A DNA stretch of 64,000 nt from Aerococcus mictus (GTDB taxonomy: Bacteria > Bacillota > Bacilli > Lactobacillales > Aerococcaceae), in assembly GCF_003286595.3 (NCBI RefSeq), contig NZ_CP132985.1, positions 1,240,001 through 1,304,000 of the forward strand, given 5' to 3'. Position 1 is the stretch's first letter, and every line of letters begins with the position of its first letter. Both the position numbers and the translations under genes were made by a program. Below the pieces are notes generated by a model, which saw only the letters and a program-made list of their open reading frames with translations, had not been told where the DNA came from and did no database searches. Shown in pieces: positions 45,101-55,204 of the stretch.

Positions 45101-48100
45101 ACAGTTACCGGAACATCTTGGCCATCTTCGTCCTTAGCAGTCACCTTGGTTGGGGTCTTGTCGTCTTGGTCCTTCACAACAAGGCCGGTATCTTGAGGAT
45201 CTTTAGTTGGCTTAACAGTCTTAGGTGTACCTTCAACACTTGTCTTAGGTCTTTCGACTACTAAGTCCGTGCCTGGGATGGTGTCTTTGGATCCATCTGG
45301 GTAAGTAATTGTAGCGGTACCGTCTGAACCGACTTCAACTGTGGTTGGATTTTGACCTTCCTTAGGAGCTGGGAATTTATCTTTATTAGCGTCTTCAACT
45401 TTCTTCTTAACTTCAGCTTTTTCTTCAGGAGTTAAGTTAGTCTTATCCTCGACTTCAGTCTTAGCTGGAATAGTTGGATCAGTTGTTTCCGCTTGAGTTG
45501 GGTTCTTAGTAACTTTAACAGTTACAGGAACTTCATCCTTGGTCCCATCTGGGTATGTCACCACAACAGTTGCTGGCTTGTCGCCTGGTGTCTTGGTGTC
45601 TACAGGTTGCTTGAAGTCAAAAGTAGTGCCCTTAGGTAACTTGTCAGCATCCTTGATACCATCTTTAGCGTTTGGTGTTTCGCCAACTTTAGTGTTGATA
45701 TCTTGACCTTGTGGATCGTTCTTTTCTGCATCAGTTAAGTCTTTAACTTGGACTTTAGCTGAAACTTCTTCGCTTGAACCATCTGGGTAGGTTACCACAA
45801 CTGTCGCTGGTTTTTCACCTGGAGTCTTAGTATCAACTGGTTCCTTGTAGGCTACCTTGGTACCTTGTGGAAGGTCTTTCAGGTTTGCGATTGAATCTTC
45901 TGCTTTTGGTGTTTCACCGACTTTAACGGTTTGGTCCTTAGCTTGTGGTTCATTCTTTTCTGTATCTGTCTTCTTAGTTGCATTAGCTACAATGACTTCG
46001 TCTTTACTAATTGGTGTATCAGGTGCAACGGACCAAGTGATTGGTTCTTTGTAGTCCTTAGCTTTAGCTGGATCGATAGTTGCCTCTGGATACGAATCAG
46101 TTGAAATAGCCTTACCATCTCTTACGTGAAGAACTTTTTCTTCAACTTGAGTACCCTCACCAGCTTTAAGCGTTACCTTATGGTAGCCTTCTGGAACTGG
46201 AGCATTTGGATCAGTTGGTTTATAAACGTCAGGCCGTATACCCACATTGAAGGTAGCTTCAGCTGTATCGGTGGTCTTATCACCATAAGTTACCACAACT
46301 GGGATTTTGACATCCTTACCTTCGTCAGCTGCTTGAGGGGTGTAGCTAACTTCCCCTGTCTTAGGATCGATTGTAGCGCCCTTAGGAGCACCTTCACCTA
46401 GAGCGAAAGTTGCGCCGGCTGGTGTGTCCGCTGGCTTATTAGCGCTGTCCTTGAAGCTTGGTGCTTTAGATTTAGCAGCTTGACCAACATTAGCTTCAGT
46501 TGGTTCATAGCTTGGTTCTAAGGCATCCTTTTCTTGTTGTTTTACCTTGATTGGGGCCTTAGATTCAGCCTTGAGTTCGCCATCCTTACCTGGAACAGTG
46601 ACTTCAACCTTCTTACCGTCATGGTCTTTCTTGGTTAGAGGTGTATCAGTGGTGTAGTTAGGCACGTCTTTGAGGCCAACTTTAATGCCATACTTATCGA
46701 AGTCTTTTGGTTCAACAACTTTTTCTACACCATTGGCATCAGTTAATTTCACCTTAGTGCCAGTTGGGTCAAGCTTGTTGTCGCCTTCCTTGTCTTCGGT
46801 ATATTCCTTCTTGGTTGGTTCTTGAACGATTTCAACCTTAGCGATACCGTCATTGTCTTCGTTAAAGCGTTTGTCTTCGTAAACTGAATGGTATTCGCGG
46901 GTGTCGCCTTTAAGCCCTTGTTCAATCGGAGTATCTTTGGCTAATTCATTGTCAAAGATTGGTTCCCATGATGACCATTTCTTGGCAGGGTTATCCGCTA
47001 CTGGGTTTGTAGGCACAACTTGATCAAATTTAGTTTGAATTTCTGGGGCGTTGAACTTGGTTCCTTTAAGAACGTCGAAGGCTTTCACCTTAGAATTGTC
47101 CGCAAATTTACCAGTTACTGAACCGTCCTTGGTGTCCGCATTGAATTTCAGACGCACATAGCCTTCAGGTACAGGAGAATTTGGATCGGTAACATCTTTA
47201 ATCTTGTCTTGTTCTGCGACAATGAAAGGCGCATTGGTGGTGTCTTGTGAACCATCCTTGTAGGTCACAACCACTGGGACGCTAACCATGGTTCCTGCGT
47301 CAGCAGCCTTAGGTGTGTAGGTGACAACACCTGTGTTAGGATCAACTTTAGCACCCTCTGGAGCGTTTTCGCCTAAAGCGAACTTAGCGCCTTCTGGTTT
47401 GACAGTATCTTTGTCAGCTTGGTCAATGAATGTAGGCGTTGAGGTGACTTCTTCACCGACATTGGCTTGGGCTGGGTTGTAGACTGGGTCGTAGGAAGCA
47501 TTTTCCTTAGCTGCTGTAATCGATAATGGAACATTATCGACATGGCCCTTCTTAATAAGAACTTCTTCGCCCTTATCGTTCAGCTTGTAGATGTCATAAG
47601 TTACCTTGGTATTAGGCGCTTCTTCAGTAGCCGCTACTTTAGCAGTCGGCGTACCGGTAATCTTATTACCTTTAATGGTAAGGCCGGCGACTGGTTTAGT
47701 GAACTCACCCTTAACGTTCTTGAAGACATAGCCTTGAATTGGGGTTGGTATGATGGTCTTATTGTATTCAGTTCCTACCGCACCATCTTCTAGTGGTGAA
47801 TCTGTAATTAAATATTTATAAACCCGCTTACCTTCAACAGGACCAGATGGGTCTTGTACGGTTACCTTTGTTTCAACATCAAAGGCCCCTACTTCAGTTG
47901 GTTTACCAGTGACATTACCAGTATTTGGATCTATTTTAAGACCTGCTGGTAGTCCCTTGGCTTCATATTTTGCTTTATCAATAGGTTTTGGATTTTCAAA
48001 CTTAACTTCATCGTATTTAGATCCAACGTGATTATTGACTTCAACGGTAAAGTTATCTTGGGCAATTAAATCTGCATTCTTACCATTTGAGTCCACGCGG

Positions 48101-50547
48101 TATAGTTTAGCAACAAAGTTAGTGGTCTTAGTAATAGGCGCACCAGGAACAGTATCTGTATCAAGAGGTTCTGATTTTAATGAACCTGTTCCATCAGGTT
48201 CTTGAACAGCACCTGTCTTAACGACGTTCCCTTTTTCATCTTCCCAAACAATTCTAAAGCGATCGTTGGTATAGTCTTTGTAAGGTAAGCCGGTTGTCGC
48301 GGTTTCAGCTACATCCCCAGGAATAGCAGTTCTTGCCCCTGAGTCATAGTTGGTGATGTTAAATTTAACTTCAGCTGGTGCGAGGGCGAAGTCAGCACGA
48401 AGTTGGTTTTGAGTATCATTTGTTACCCCTACACCGAAGCCTGTGCCGGACCAACCCGGGTTAATCCCCCATGTCCCATTCATAGCTGTAAACTGGTTAT
48501 TATTATATGGCGTAAAGACACGAAGATTGTCTGTATTTACTGTAGAAACATAGAGCCAATCATAGTTAATGTGTTTTCGATTTGGGTAATTAGCTAAACC
48601 AGTATAGAAACTACCTTCCGCAGGACTATTTGCAACAGTGTGAAGACGATTTACTTGATCCGGTGTCCATGTAACAGCATCAGCAAAATTGTATCCTGGC
48701 GTTCTAGTATAAGTAGCAACATCTTTACCATTTCTTGCTGGACCCCAAGTACCATTAAATTGAATAATGTACTTACCTTCAGCATTGGTCTTGGTTTCAA
48801 CGGTTTCAGCAATCCATTTATTAGGATCTTTAGCCACTTGTTCTTTAATCCAATTTTGGAGTTGTTCTTCTAACTTATTGGTCCAATTACCGCCACGAAT
48901 AGCATCAACATTCTTCAAACCCATACGAGCGACAGTTTCTGGACTATAAATTTGTTTTAAAGCGTAATCAGATAGGTAGGAAGCTCTTACGGTGATACCT
49001 GGTGCTGGTGAGGTAAGTTGTCCTACTGTGTTCCATTGAACACCACCAACTCCAGATTCATAGTCCCAGGCTACTTTTCCTTCAAGAAATCCTCCTGCTT
49101 GCTTAGCTTCTGATGTTTTAGCCGCCTTGTGCATCACTTCCTTTGGTTTTTCCATCAAAAGAACTTTCCAATTGTTATGGGTATTGGTTGTCGTATCAGA
49201 TGATGCCCCACCTTGAGTAATTGGTAAAGCTGCACCAGGGTAGACAACAGATTCACCCGTGATATATTGTAATTGGTAATCTTTCGGAATCGTATCTTCA
49301 TCCACCCAGAAGCGATATTTTTCATGACCTGCTGATACGGTTGTATCGGCGTCAAATTGAATGAATTTTCCATCTGGTGCAAGGTAAGCTGGCAAGCCTA
49401 AGTGGATTTGACCATCTGCACCGGAAGTTGTGGTGTAGACAGGTGATGTATACCCCCCATCTTCATACCATTGGAAATAAACTTTAATGCCTTGCACCGG
49501 GACAAATTGTTGCCCAGTGGCATCACCCAATAGCAAGTTCAAGTCACCACTACGTTGAAGTCCAACAAAACCATGCAGAGCATTCTTAGCATTAGCGGCT
49601 ACAGTAGACTCTTTTACGTCGCCAAATTTCTTATCTTCAGTGTCAGTTGTTACTGTTGCACTGTTTTCAGGAGCTGCATAGAAAGCTAAACGATTTTCTA
49701 TTTTGTCTGATTTCTTGTCAGCCTTAACTTCTTTCTCAGCCTTCTTTTCCTTGGTCTTTTCAGCTTCTTTATCTCCTTCAGCTTTTTCAGATTGTGGTTT
49801 CTCGTCAGCCTTAGCTTTTTCACCTTGATCATTATCTTCAGCCTTTTCGTTAGCCTTAGCTTCCTTATCGGCCTTCTTATCTTCTGACTTGTCAGCTTTA
49901 GGTTGTTCTTCAGCTTTCTTAGCTTCAACCTTCTCAGCTTCCGCAGGTTTCTCTGCTGGTTTTTCTTCCGCCTTCTTGTTAGCTTCAGGTTGAGCTGGTT
50001 TAGCTTCTTCAGCGATTGTATAAACAACATTCACTCTTTGGCTTGTGCCATCAGGATAAGTCACTAAAACAACAGCTGTTGGATCTTCCTTACTTGCTTG
50101 TTTTTCAAAGCTGAAAGTCGTTCCTGCTGGTAATTGTCCTGCGTTAGCAATTGCGTCTTGTGCGTTAAGGCCAGGCCCAAAGGCTAAGCCGCTCTTAGCG
50201 ACAGCGCTATGACTTTCATTATTAGGAGTTACTTTTTCTTCAGCAACCTTTGTTTCTTCTGCAACAGGTTTAGCTGCTGCTTTATCTTCAGCTGGACTTG
50301 CCACTGGAGCAGTGACTACTTCACTCGGTTTAGGGTCCGCTACCGGAGCTAATGCACTAGGCGTTTCCACTGCTGAAGCCTTGACTTCGTTGGTGGCCGC
50401 TTGGGCAACAGCTGAATCGGAAGCAAATAGCAAACCTGCCGCTACTGCAACCGATGCCACGCCAACACTTAAGCGTCTAATCGAGTAGCGGTAGAATTTG
50501 TTGCTTTGCTTTTCCTTTTTCACCTTAAGGTTATTCTTACCAACCAT
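42118..50547 (-). CDS. Giant YSIRK/LPXTG cell-wall-anchored surface protein 2 (about 2809 aa)
   Basis: The signal peptide has YSIRR (21-25) with cleavage near residue 50. An Ala/Pro region follows, then a Lys/Glu/Ala-rich, probably helical stretch (about 182-286). Next is a putative binding region (about 300-780; NALHGFVGLQRSG and TWGINPGWSGTGFGVGV are distinctive) whose family I do not recognise. Then come Rib-like domains with YxPxYxPxxANVGE starts and VVTYxDGSxD ends, including PEGYxxVxLxAG modules. Five tandem repeats of about 185 residues and one half repeat lie at about 1690-2715. LPQTG is at about 2776-2780, followed by a hydrophobic segment and KRRKED. ATG 50547 has AGGAGG upstream; the longer reading from 50583 lacks a ribosome site. 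It is probably an adhesin. Confidence 0.9.
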   Translation of the reverse strand: MVGKNNLKVKKEKQSNKFYRYSIRRLSVGVASVAVAAGLLFASDSAVAQAATNEVKASAVETPSALAPVADPKPSEVVTAPVASPAEDKAAAKPVAEETKVAEEKVTPNNESHSAVAKSGLAFGPGLNAQDAIANAGQLPAGTTFSFEKQASKEDPTAVVLVTYPDGTSQRVNVVYTIAEEAKPAQPEANKKAEEKPAEKPAEAEKVEAKKAEEQPKADKSEDKKADKEAKANEKAEDNDQGEKAKADEKPQSEKAEGDKEAEKTKEKKAEKEVKADKKSDKIENRLAFYAAPENSATVTTDTEDKKFGDVKESTVAANAKNALHGFVGLQRSGDLNLLLGDATGQQFVPVQGIKVYFQWYEDGGYTSPVYTTTSGADGQIHLGLPAYLAPDGKFIQFDADTTVSAGHEKYRFWVDEDTIPKDYQLQYITGESVVYPGAALPITQGGASSDTTTNTHNNWKVLLMEKPKEVMHKAAKTSEAKQAGGFLEGKVAWDYESGVGGVQWNTVGQLTSPAPGITVRASYLSDYALKQIYSPETVARMGLKNVDAIRGGNWTNKLEEQLQNWIKEQVAKDPNKWIAETVETKTNAEGKYIIQFNGTWGPARNGKDVATYTRTPGYNFADAVTWTPDQVNRLHTVANSPAEGSFYTGLANYPNRKHINYDWLYVSTVNTDNLRVFTPYNNNQFTAMNGTWGINPGWSGTGFGVGVTNDTQNQLRADFALAPAEVKFNITNYDSGARTAIPGDVAETATTGLPYKDYTNDRFRIVWEDEKGNVVKTGAVQEPDGTGSLKSEPLDTDTVPGAPITKTTNFVAKLYRVDSNGKNADLIAQDNFTVEVNNHVGSKYDEVKFENPKPIDKAKYEAKGLPAGLKIDPNTGNVTGKPTEVGAFDVETKVTVQDPSGPVEGKRVYKYLITDSPLEDGAVGTEYNKTIIPTPIQGYVFKNVKGEFTKPVAGLTIKGNKITGTPTAKVAATEEAPNTKVTYDIYKLNDKGEEVLIKKGHVDNVPLSITAAKENASYDPVYNPAQANVGEEVTSTPTFIDQADKDTVKPEGAKFALGENAPEGAKVDPNTGVVTYTPKAADAGTMVSVPVVVTYKDGSQDTTNAPFIVAEQDKIKDVTDPNSPVPEGYVRLKFNADTKDGSVTGKFADNSKVKAFDVLKGTKFNAPEIQTKFDQVVPTNPVADNPAKKWSSWEPIFDNELAKDTPIEQGLKGDTREYHSVYEDKRFNEDNDGIAKVEIVQEPTKKEYTEDKEGDNKLDPTGTKVKLTDANGVEKVVEPKDFDKYGIKVGLKDVPNYTTDTPLTKKDHDGKKVEVTVPGKDGELKAESKAPIKVKQQEKDALEPSYEPTEANVGQAAKSKAPSFKDSANKPADTPAGATFALGEGAPKGATIDPKTGEVSYTPQAADEGKDVKIPVVVTYGDKTTDTAEATFNVGIRPDVYKPTDPNAPVPEGYHKVTLKAGEGTQVEEKVLHVRDGKAISTDSYPEATIDPAKAKDYKEPITWSVAPDTPISKDEVIVANATKKTDTEKNEPQAKDQTVKVGETPKAEDSIANLKDLPQGTKVAYKEPVDTKTPGEKPATVVVTYPDGSSEEVSAKVQVKDLTDAEKNDPQGQDINTKVGETPNAKDGIKDADKLPKGTTFDFKQPVDTKTPGDKPATVVVTYPDGTKDEVPVTVKVTKNPTQAETTDPTIPAKTEVEDKTNLTPEEKAEVKKKVEDANKDKFPAPKEGQNPTTVEVGSDGTATITYPDGSKDTIPGTDLVVERPKTSVEGTPKTVKPTKDPQDTGLVVKDQDDKTPTKVTAKDEDGQDVPVTVDPETGKVSVTPGPHVDGPITVTVEDKDLPDGKQTFEVPVEGHEAGRDDNGSDKTQADLTDPTVPAKTEVEDKTNLTPEEKAEVKKKVEDANKGKFPEAKPGQNPTTVEVGPDGTATITYPDGSKDTIPGTDLVVERPKTTVEGEPKTVKPTNDLQDTGLVVKNQDDKTPTKVTAKDEDGQDVPVTVDPETGKVSVTPGTNVDGPITVTVEDKDLLNGKQSFEVPVEGHEKGRDDNHSGKTQADLTDPTVPAEKTPVADKNHLTEDEKNNVKKAIEDANKDKFPAPKEGQNPTTVTVDDKGTATITYPDGSKDTIPGDQLVREKTNVDDTAVKAVNPTDEKQGTGVKVNNPDKDTKATAKDEDGKDVPVVINPETGEVEVTPGKNVDGPITVTVTDPDLPGGKKEVTVPVNGHKAGRDDNGSDKTQADLTDPTVPTKTEVEDKNHLTDDEKAKVKKAVEDANKDKFPAAKEGQNPTKVEIGNDGTATITYPDGSKDTIPGKDLVVERPKTTVEGTPKTVKPTNDSQDTGLVVKNKDDKTPTKVTAKDEDGQDVPVTVDPETGKVSVTPGTKVDGPITVTVEDKDLPEGKQSFEVPVEGHEKGRDDNGSDKTQADLTDPVVPAEKTPVADKTNLTQEEKDAVKKAIEDANKDKFPAAKEGQNPTKVEIGNDGTATITYPDGSKDTIPGDQLVREKTNVDDSVVTPVDPTDEKQGTGIKVNNPDKDTKVTAKDEDGKDVPVVINPETGDVEVTPGADVDGPITVTVEDPDLPGGKQEVTVPVKGHEAGRDDNGSDVPNTPSETVEKTTVDDSQVKEVNPTDDQQGTGIKVNNPDKDTKVTAKDEDGKNIPVVINPTTGEVEVTPGTDVDGPIIVTITDPELPGGKKVVVVPVKGHAAGRDDNGSDASPKPATPKPNTVKPGQSGHGNRVAQPVHTNTVVHAATTKANQPSANKASSAKVQSQLPQTGAVAGLASSLALALIGAGSILALGKRRKED
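42400..45490 (-). repeat. Tandem repeats in surface protein 2: A-A-B-A-B plus half B
   Basis: The motif GRDDNGSD (or NHSG) closes each unit; it recurs on the plus strand at about 42728, 43280, 43838, 44390 and 44948. This gives period lengths of 552, 558, 552 and 558 bases. The 558-base A units carry a VVERPK spacer and the 552-base B units VREKTNVDD. A half B unit follows toward the C-terminus (42400-42727). Each unit holds a Rib-like TATITYPDGSKDTIPG core and a DGPITVTV...LPGGK segment. Confidence 0.88.
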
Positions 50548-50608
50548 ATTCTTCCTCCTCATACTTATACAAATACGTTTCATTACAAAACAAGGACTTG
50601 ATATGGCT

Positions 50609-50638
50609 ATGGTACTCCAAATTTAAGTGCAAATTCAA
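50609..50638 (-). promoter_or_regulatory. Candidate promoter of surface protein 2
   Basis: On the minus strand TTGAAT (50638-50633) and TACCAT (50614-50609) are 18 bases apart. The position and the GTACCATA sequence correspond to GTACTATA before surface protein 1. Neither box is strong. Confidence 0.4.
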
Positions 50639-50885
50639 CGATTATAAAGTTTTGTTAATATTAAATTTATTATATCATTAACTTTATTTATTTTATTAAA
50701 ATATACACACCTTGCTAATCAAGGCTTTCTGACTGTTTTCATAGTTAAAAACAAGATGAATGGGTTTATATTTATTAAAAATAATTCGCACTTTTATACA
50801 TTTTTTGTTTTTTATTGGTAAATATACCGAGGTCAAAGACTGCTCGTTTTTTGGATCGAAAACTTCATTAAATAATAATGCCCAA

Positions 50886-50935
50886 GAAAAAATCCCCTTA
50901 AAGTCACTTTCTAAACTTGAAAGTACTTTAAGAGG
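50886..50935 (-). terminator. argS terminator
   Basis: On the minus strand CCTCTTAAAGT...CTTTC pairs with GAAAG...ACTTTAAGGGG and is followed by six T. The remaining 50548-50885 stretch contains only the surface protein 2 promoter and AT-rich sequence. Confidence 0.8.
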
Positions 50936-50969
50936 AATTGATTGGCTTAAATAATGAGTGACAGATCGT

Positions 50970-52661
50970 TTACATTTCTTTAGGTGCTTGAACGCCTAAG
51001 AGTCTCAAGCCTTCAGTCAAGACCACTGAGACTGCATAAACTAAAGCTAAGCGTGCGTTTAATTGGTCATCTTCTTCAAGGACCCGAGTATGGGCATAAT
51101 ATTTATTAAAGCGTTGGGCTAATTGAAGCGTATACTTAGCGATCACACTAGGTTCATAACTTTCATAGGCCTTAGCAATAACTTCTGGGAAACGATTTAA
51201 TTGTTTGACCACCGCATAAGACTCGTCATCAGCCAATTTTAAGTCCTCTAGACTTGGTTTACCAACATTAGCCTTACGCAAGATGGATTGCGCCCTAGCA
51301 TTGGCGTATTGGACATAAGGACCAGTTTCTCCTTCAAATTGGACCACTTCTTCTAATTGGAAGTCAAAGTTATTCAAGCGGTCATTCTTGAGGTCATGGA
51401 AGACCACTGCGCCCACACCAACGGCTTCTGCCACTTGGTCTTTATCAGTGAGGTCAGGGTTTTTACTGTTGATCTGCTCTTGGGCTAAACGAATCGCTTC
51501 CTTGAGGACAGATTCTAAGAGAACCACTTTCCCTTTCCGGGTAGAGAGTTTCTTGCCCCCTTGGGTAATTAAACCGAAGGGAATATGGTGAATATCTTCA
51601 TACCAGTCATAGCCCATTTCTTTAATGACTGCTTTTAATTGTTTGAAGTGGACAGACTGTTCATTTCCAACCACATAGAGACATTGGTCAAAGTCATAAG
51701 TCCGCTTACGGTAGAAGACGGCTGCCAAGTCACGAGTCATATAAAGGGTCGCCCCATCAGACTTCTTCACTAAGGCTGGGATCAAATCATAGGCTTCTAA
51801 ATCAACTAGGGTAGCTCCTTGGTCCACTTTGAGCAGGTCTTTTTCTTCTAACTCGTCAATCACTGCATCCATCTTGTCATTATAGAAGGCTTCCCCATTC
51901 ATGGAATCAAAATCGATACCTAGTAAATCATAGATACTTTGGAATTCTTCTAAGGATTTCTCCCGCATCCATTGCCATAATTCCAATTCTTCTGGGTTGC
52001 CACCTTCTAATTCTTTAAAGGCCTGGCGCGCTTCATCATTCAAAGAATCGTCTTCATCAGCCATTTGGTGGAAGTAAACATACAAGCGGTTCAATTCCTC
52101 GATGGGATTTTGGCGAACCGTTTCTTCGTCACCCCATTTACGGTAGGCAACGATGAGTTTACCAAATTGGGTTCCCCAGTCCCCTAAGTGGTTAATGCGA
52201 ACCGGTTGGAAACCAACCTTTTCAACGATATTACCAATGGCGTTCCCAATAACGGTGGAACGGAGGTGGCCCATTGACATAGGTTTAGCAATATTTGGGC
52301 TCGACATATCAATACAAATATTCTCCCCGTCCCCAATAGCTAATTGGCCGTAAGCAGATTCCTTATCCAAGATATCAGCTAGGACAGCGGCAGAGATCTT
52401 ATCGGCCTTTAAGAAGAAGTTAATGTAAGGCCCCACTGCTTCAACATGATCGATTAAATCATCACTGAGTTTACCGGCTAATTCACTGGCGATCTTTTGA
52501 GGGGCTTGGCGTAGTGATTTAGCGAGGATAAAAGCCGGAAAAGCCAGGTCTCCTTGGCCTTCATGCTTAGGCACTTCTAAGACATCTTCTACTTGGTCTA
52601 GACTTAAATAATCACTAACTTCTGCTTGAATAATTTTTGCAATATGTTGTTTAATGTTCAT
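50970..52661 (-). CDS. argS: Arginyl-tRNA synthetase
   Basis: A 563-residue class I aminoacyl-tRNA synthetase charging tRNA-Arg. The N-terminal Add1 domain precedes DMSSPNIAKPMSMGHLRSTVIGNA, a HIGH-type motif (here MGHLRS, about 128-133). The KMSKS-like motif is reduced to GGKKLSTRKGKVV. The C-terminal DALR anticodon-binding domain holds LNRFPEVIAKAYESYEPSVIAKY. AAAGGAG precedes ATG. Monocistronic. Confidence 0.95.
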   Translation of the reverse strand: MNIKQHIAKIIQAEVSDYLSLDQVEDVLEVPKHEGQGDLAFPAFILAKSLRQAPQKIASELAGKLSDDLIDHVEAVGPYINFFLKADKISAAVLADILDKESAYGQLAIGDGENICIDMSSPNIAKPMSMGHLRSTVIGNAIGNIVEKVGFQPVRINHLGDWGTQFGKLIVAYRKWGDEETVRQNPIEELNRLYVYFHQMADEDDSLNDEARQAFKELEGGNPEELELWQWMREKSLEEFQSIYDLLGIDFDSMNGEAFYNDKMDAVIDELEEKDLLKVDQGATLVDLEAYDLIPALVKKSDGATLYMTRDLAAVFYRKRTYDFDQCLYVVGNEQSVHFKQLKAVIKEMGYDWYEDIHHIPFGLITQGGKKLSTRKGKVVLLESVLKEAIRLAQEQINSKNPDLTDKDQVAEAVGVGAVVFHDLKNDRLNNFDFQLEEVVQFEGETGPYVQYANARAQSILRKANVGKPSLEDLKLADDESYAVVKQLNRFPEVIAKAYESYEPSVIAKYTLQLAQRFNKYYAHTRVLEEDDQLNARLALVYAVSVVLTEGLRLLGVQAPKEM

Positions 52662-52788
52662 GCTTTAACTCCTTTGTTAATGAGTCTTCCACCTTAACTT
52701 AACAAGGTGCGTCCTTCCTATTTTAGCATAAATTTGTCTATTTTGAAGGCAGAAAGGGAAAAAAGCCAAAGCAGACAGCGTGACCAAA

Positions 52789-52816
52789 GAAAAAACGACA
52801 GGACTTAGCCTGCCGT
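52789..52816 (-). terminator. Phosphoketolase terminator
   Basis: On the minus strand ACGGCAGG and CCTGTCGT pair around CTAAGT (one G-T pair) and are followed by six T. Confidence 0.9.
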
Positions 52817-52834
52817 TTACTTCTAAAAACCTAA

Positions 52835-55204
52835 TTATTTTTCAAGTGGTTGCCATTTCCATTCTTTAACTTCTGGCATGTCAGTACCGTATTCTACAAT
52901 GTAGGCACGGTGTTCTTCTACCTTAGCGTTCATTTGGTCAATGAAGTCTTGGGCTTTATCGCCGTATACTACTTCAGCAACATGAGCCGCAAAGTGGAAG
53001 CGGTCGAGTTCGTTTAAGACACGCATGTCGAATGGTGTGGTAATGGCCCCTTCTTCACGGTAACCATGTGGGTAAAGGTTATGGTTGTGACGGTCGAAGA
53101 AGATGTCTTTGAGTAAGCCTTCGAAGCTGTGGAAGCCAAAGAAGACTGGTTTGTCTTTAGTAAAGACAGCATCAAATTCTTCGTCAGATAAACCACGTGG
53201 GTCAATATTTGGATGACGGAGACGGTAGAGGTCAACCACATTCACGTAACGAATCTTCAACTCTGGGAAGGCTTCGTGTAGGTATGAGATGGTTGCAATG
53301 GTTTCTACAGTTGGTTCAGTACCAGATGCAGCGATCACTACGTCAGGTTCTTCCCCTTCTTCAACGGTAGAAGCCCAGTCAATGACCTTGTAACCCTTGT
53401 CAACAAATTCTTCAGCTTCTTCGACTGAGAAGAATTGTGGACGTGGGTGTTTAGAAGTCACGATGTAGTTAATCACGTTTTCTGAACTTAATGCCTTGTC
53501 CATCACAGCTAATAGGGAGTTGGTATCTGCAGGAAGGTAAGCTCGTACAAATTCACCCTTCTTCTCTGCCAAGTGGGTTAATAAACCTGGGTCTTGGTGA
53601 GTATAACCGTTATGGTCTTGTTGGAAAGCGGTAGAAGAAGAAATCAAGTTCAATGATTGATAAGGTTTATGCCATTTGTACTCGCTAGCTTCACGCATCC
53701 ATTTGAAATGTTGGGTGATCATGGAGTCAACTGTCCGTAAGAAGGCTTCATAACTCGCAAAGAAACCATGACGACCGGTTAAGGTATAAGCTTCTAAGAA
53801 ACCTTCCATTTGGTGTTCTGACAATTGTGAGTCAATCACACGACCAGATGGTGACATCCATTCATCGTAGTTATCCTTAATTGGTTCTAACCATTGACGT
53901 TTGGTGACATCGAAGACCTTGTTTAAGCGGTTAGACTTAGTTTCGTCTGGCCCAAAGATGCGGAAGTTGTCTGGGTTCTTTTCGATAACGCCAGCTGCAT
54001 AGCCACCCATTTCAATCATGTCTTGAGCGTCGCGTTCACCAGGTGTCTCGAAGTCAAGAGCATAGTCACGCCAGTCTGGTAAGTCTAAAGGTTTAGGATC
54101 GATGCCTCCGTCAGTAATTGGGTTGGAAGCCATCCGTTGGTCACCCTTAGGCGCAATTTCAGCAATTTCTGGACGTAATTGACCCTCTTCAGTAAAGAGT
54201 TCTTCTGGACGGTAGGATTTCAACCAATCAACTAAAGCATCTACATGTTCCATATTCTCAGCGTTCACTGGAATTGGCACTTGGTGAGCTCTGAAGGAAC
54301 CTTCAATGTCGTTACCTTCCCATGCCTTAGGACCAGTCCAACCCTTAGGTGTCCGGTAAAGAATCATTGGCCAGTTGCCCATGGTTGCCTCTTCAGCTGA
54401 ACCCTTACGTGCTTCGCCTTGGATGGATTTAATCTTTTCAATGGCTTGGTCTAAGGTTTTAGCCATGAGTGGGTGAACCTTTTCAGGATCGTTGCCTTCA
54501 ACCACCATTGGATCCCAACCTAAGCCTTGGAAGTATTTAATCAAGTCTTCATTGGATTTACGTTCTAAGATGGTTGGGTTAGCAATTTTACCCCCGTTTA
54601 AGTAAAGGATTGGTAAGACTGCACCATCAGTCACTGGGTTAATGAAGCTGTTAGATAACCAGCTGGCTGCTAGTGGACCAGTTTCAGATTCCCCGTCACC
54701 AATCACTGTTGCTGCGATCACGTCAGGGTTATCAAGAATGGCACCAGTAGCGTGGGATAAGGAATAACCAAGTTCCCCACCTTCATGGATAGACCCAGGA
54801 ATTTCAGCGGTCGCATGTGAGCCGGTCCCGCCTGGGAAGGAGAAGTACTTGAAGAATTTTTGCATTCCTTCCTTGTTTTGTGGGTATTCTGGATAATGTT
54901 CACTCCAGGTCCCATCTAAATAAGCATTGGCTTGCATCACTTGTCCACCATGTCCTGGTCCTTCGATATAGAACATGTTTAAGTCATATTTATTAATGAC
55001 ACGGTTCAAATGAGCGTAAACAAAGTTTTGCCCGGCAATGGTTCCCCAGTGTCCGATTGGGGTGATCTTAACGTCATCTGCCGTTACTTCACGGTCTAAT
55101 AAAGGATTATCCCGTAAGTACATTTGCCCAACAGATAAGTAGTTAGCGGCACGCCACCAGGCATCCACTTTATCTAAATACGCTTTTGAATCAAAATCAG
55201 TCAT
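52835..55204 (-). CDS. xfp: Xylulose-5-phosphate / fructose-6-phosphate phosphoketolase
   Basis: A 789-residue TPP enzyme that splits xylulose-5-phosphate or fructose-6-phosphate with phosphate to acetyl phosphate plus GAP or erythrose-4-phosphate. The phosphoketolase signatures [18 protein letters not shown] (about 80-97), [30 protein letters not shown] and [11 protein letters not shown] (TPP/Mg) are clear. Full family length. Whether it uses one or both sugars cannot be read from sequence here. Its acetyl phosphate feeds ackA at the window start. AAAGGAGG lies upstream of ATG; a GAGCGACTCGCTC hairpin sits just before that ribosome site. Confidence 0.95.
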   Translation of the reverse strand: MTDFDSKAYLDKVDAWWRAANYLSVGQMYLRDNPLLDREVTADDVKITPIGHWGTIAGQNFVYAHLNRVINKYDLNMFYIEGPGHGGQVMQANAYLDGTWSEHYPEYPQNKEGMQKFFKYFSFPGGTGSHATAEIPGSIHEGGELGYSLSHATGAILDNPDVIAATVIGDGESETGPLAASWLSNSFINPVTDGAVLPILYLNGGKIANPTILERKSNEDLIKYFQGLGWDPMVVEGNDPEKVHPLMAKTLDQAIEKIKSIQGEARKGSAEEATMGNWPMILYRTPKGWTGPKAWEGNDIEGSFRAHQVPIPVNAENMEHVDALVDWLKSYRPEELFTEEGQLRPEIAEIAPKGDQRMASNPITDGGIDPKPLDLPDWRDYALDFETPGERDAQDMIEMGGYAAGVIEKNPDNFRIFGPDETKSNRLNKVFDVTKRQWLEPIKDNYDEWMSPSGRVIDSQLSEHQMEGFLEAYTLTGRHGFFASYEAFLRTVDSMITQHFKWMREASEYKWHKPYQSLNLISSSTAFQQDHNGYTHQDPGLLTHLAEKKGEFVRAYLPADTNSLLAVMDKALSSENVINYIVTSKHPRPQFFSVEEAEEFVDKGYKVIDWASTVEEGEEPDVVIAASGTEPTVETIATISYLHEAFPELKIRYVNVVDLYRLRHPNIDPRGLSDEEFDAVFTKDKPVFFGFHSFEGLLKDIFFDRHNHNLYPHGYREEGAITTPFDMRVLNELDRFHFAAHVAEVVYGDKAQDFIDQMNAKVEEHRAYIVEYGTDMPEVKEWKWQPLEK

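Noticed and set aside
42374..45264. Series of plus-strand ORFs (up to 233 codons) opposite surface protein 2
   Set aside because: They recur at the same spacing as the protein repeats, have no ribosome sites and read as Ser/Thr/Pro-rich translations of the antisense strand. They are shadows of the repeat array.
42400..45490. CRISPR-like periodicity
   Set aside because: The units are 552-558 bases, in frame and coding; there are no short direct repeats with unique spacers.
50760..50954. 64-codon plus-strand ORF
   Set aside because: It spans the argS terminator hairpin and has no ribosome site.
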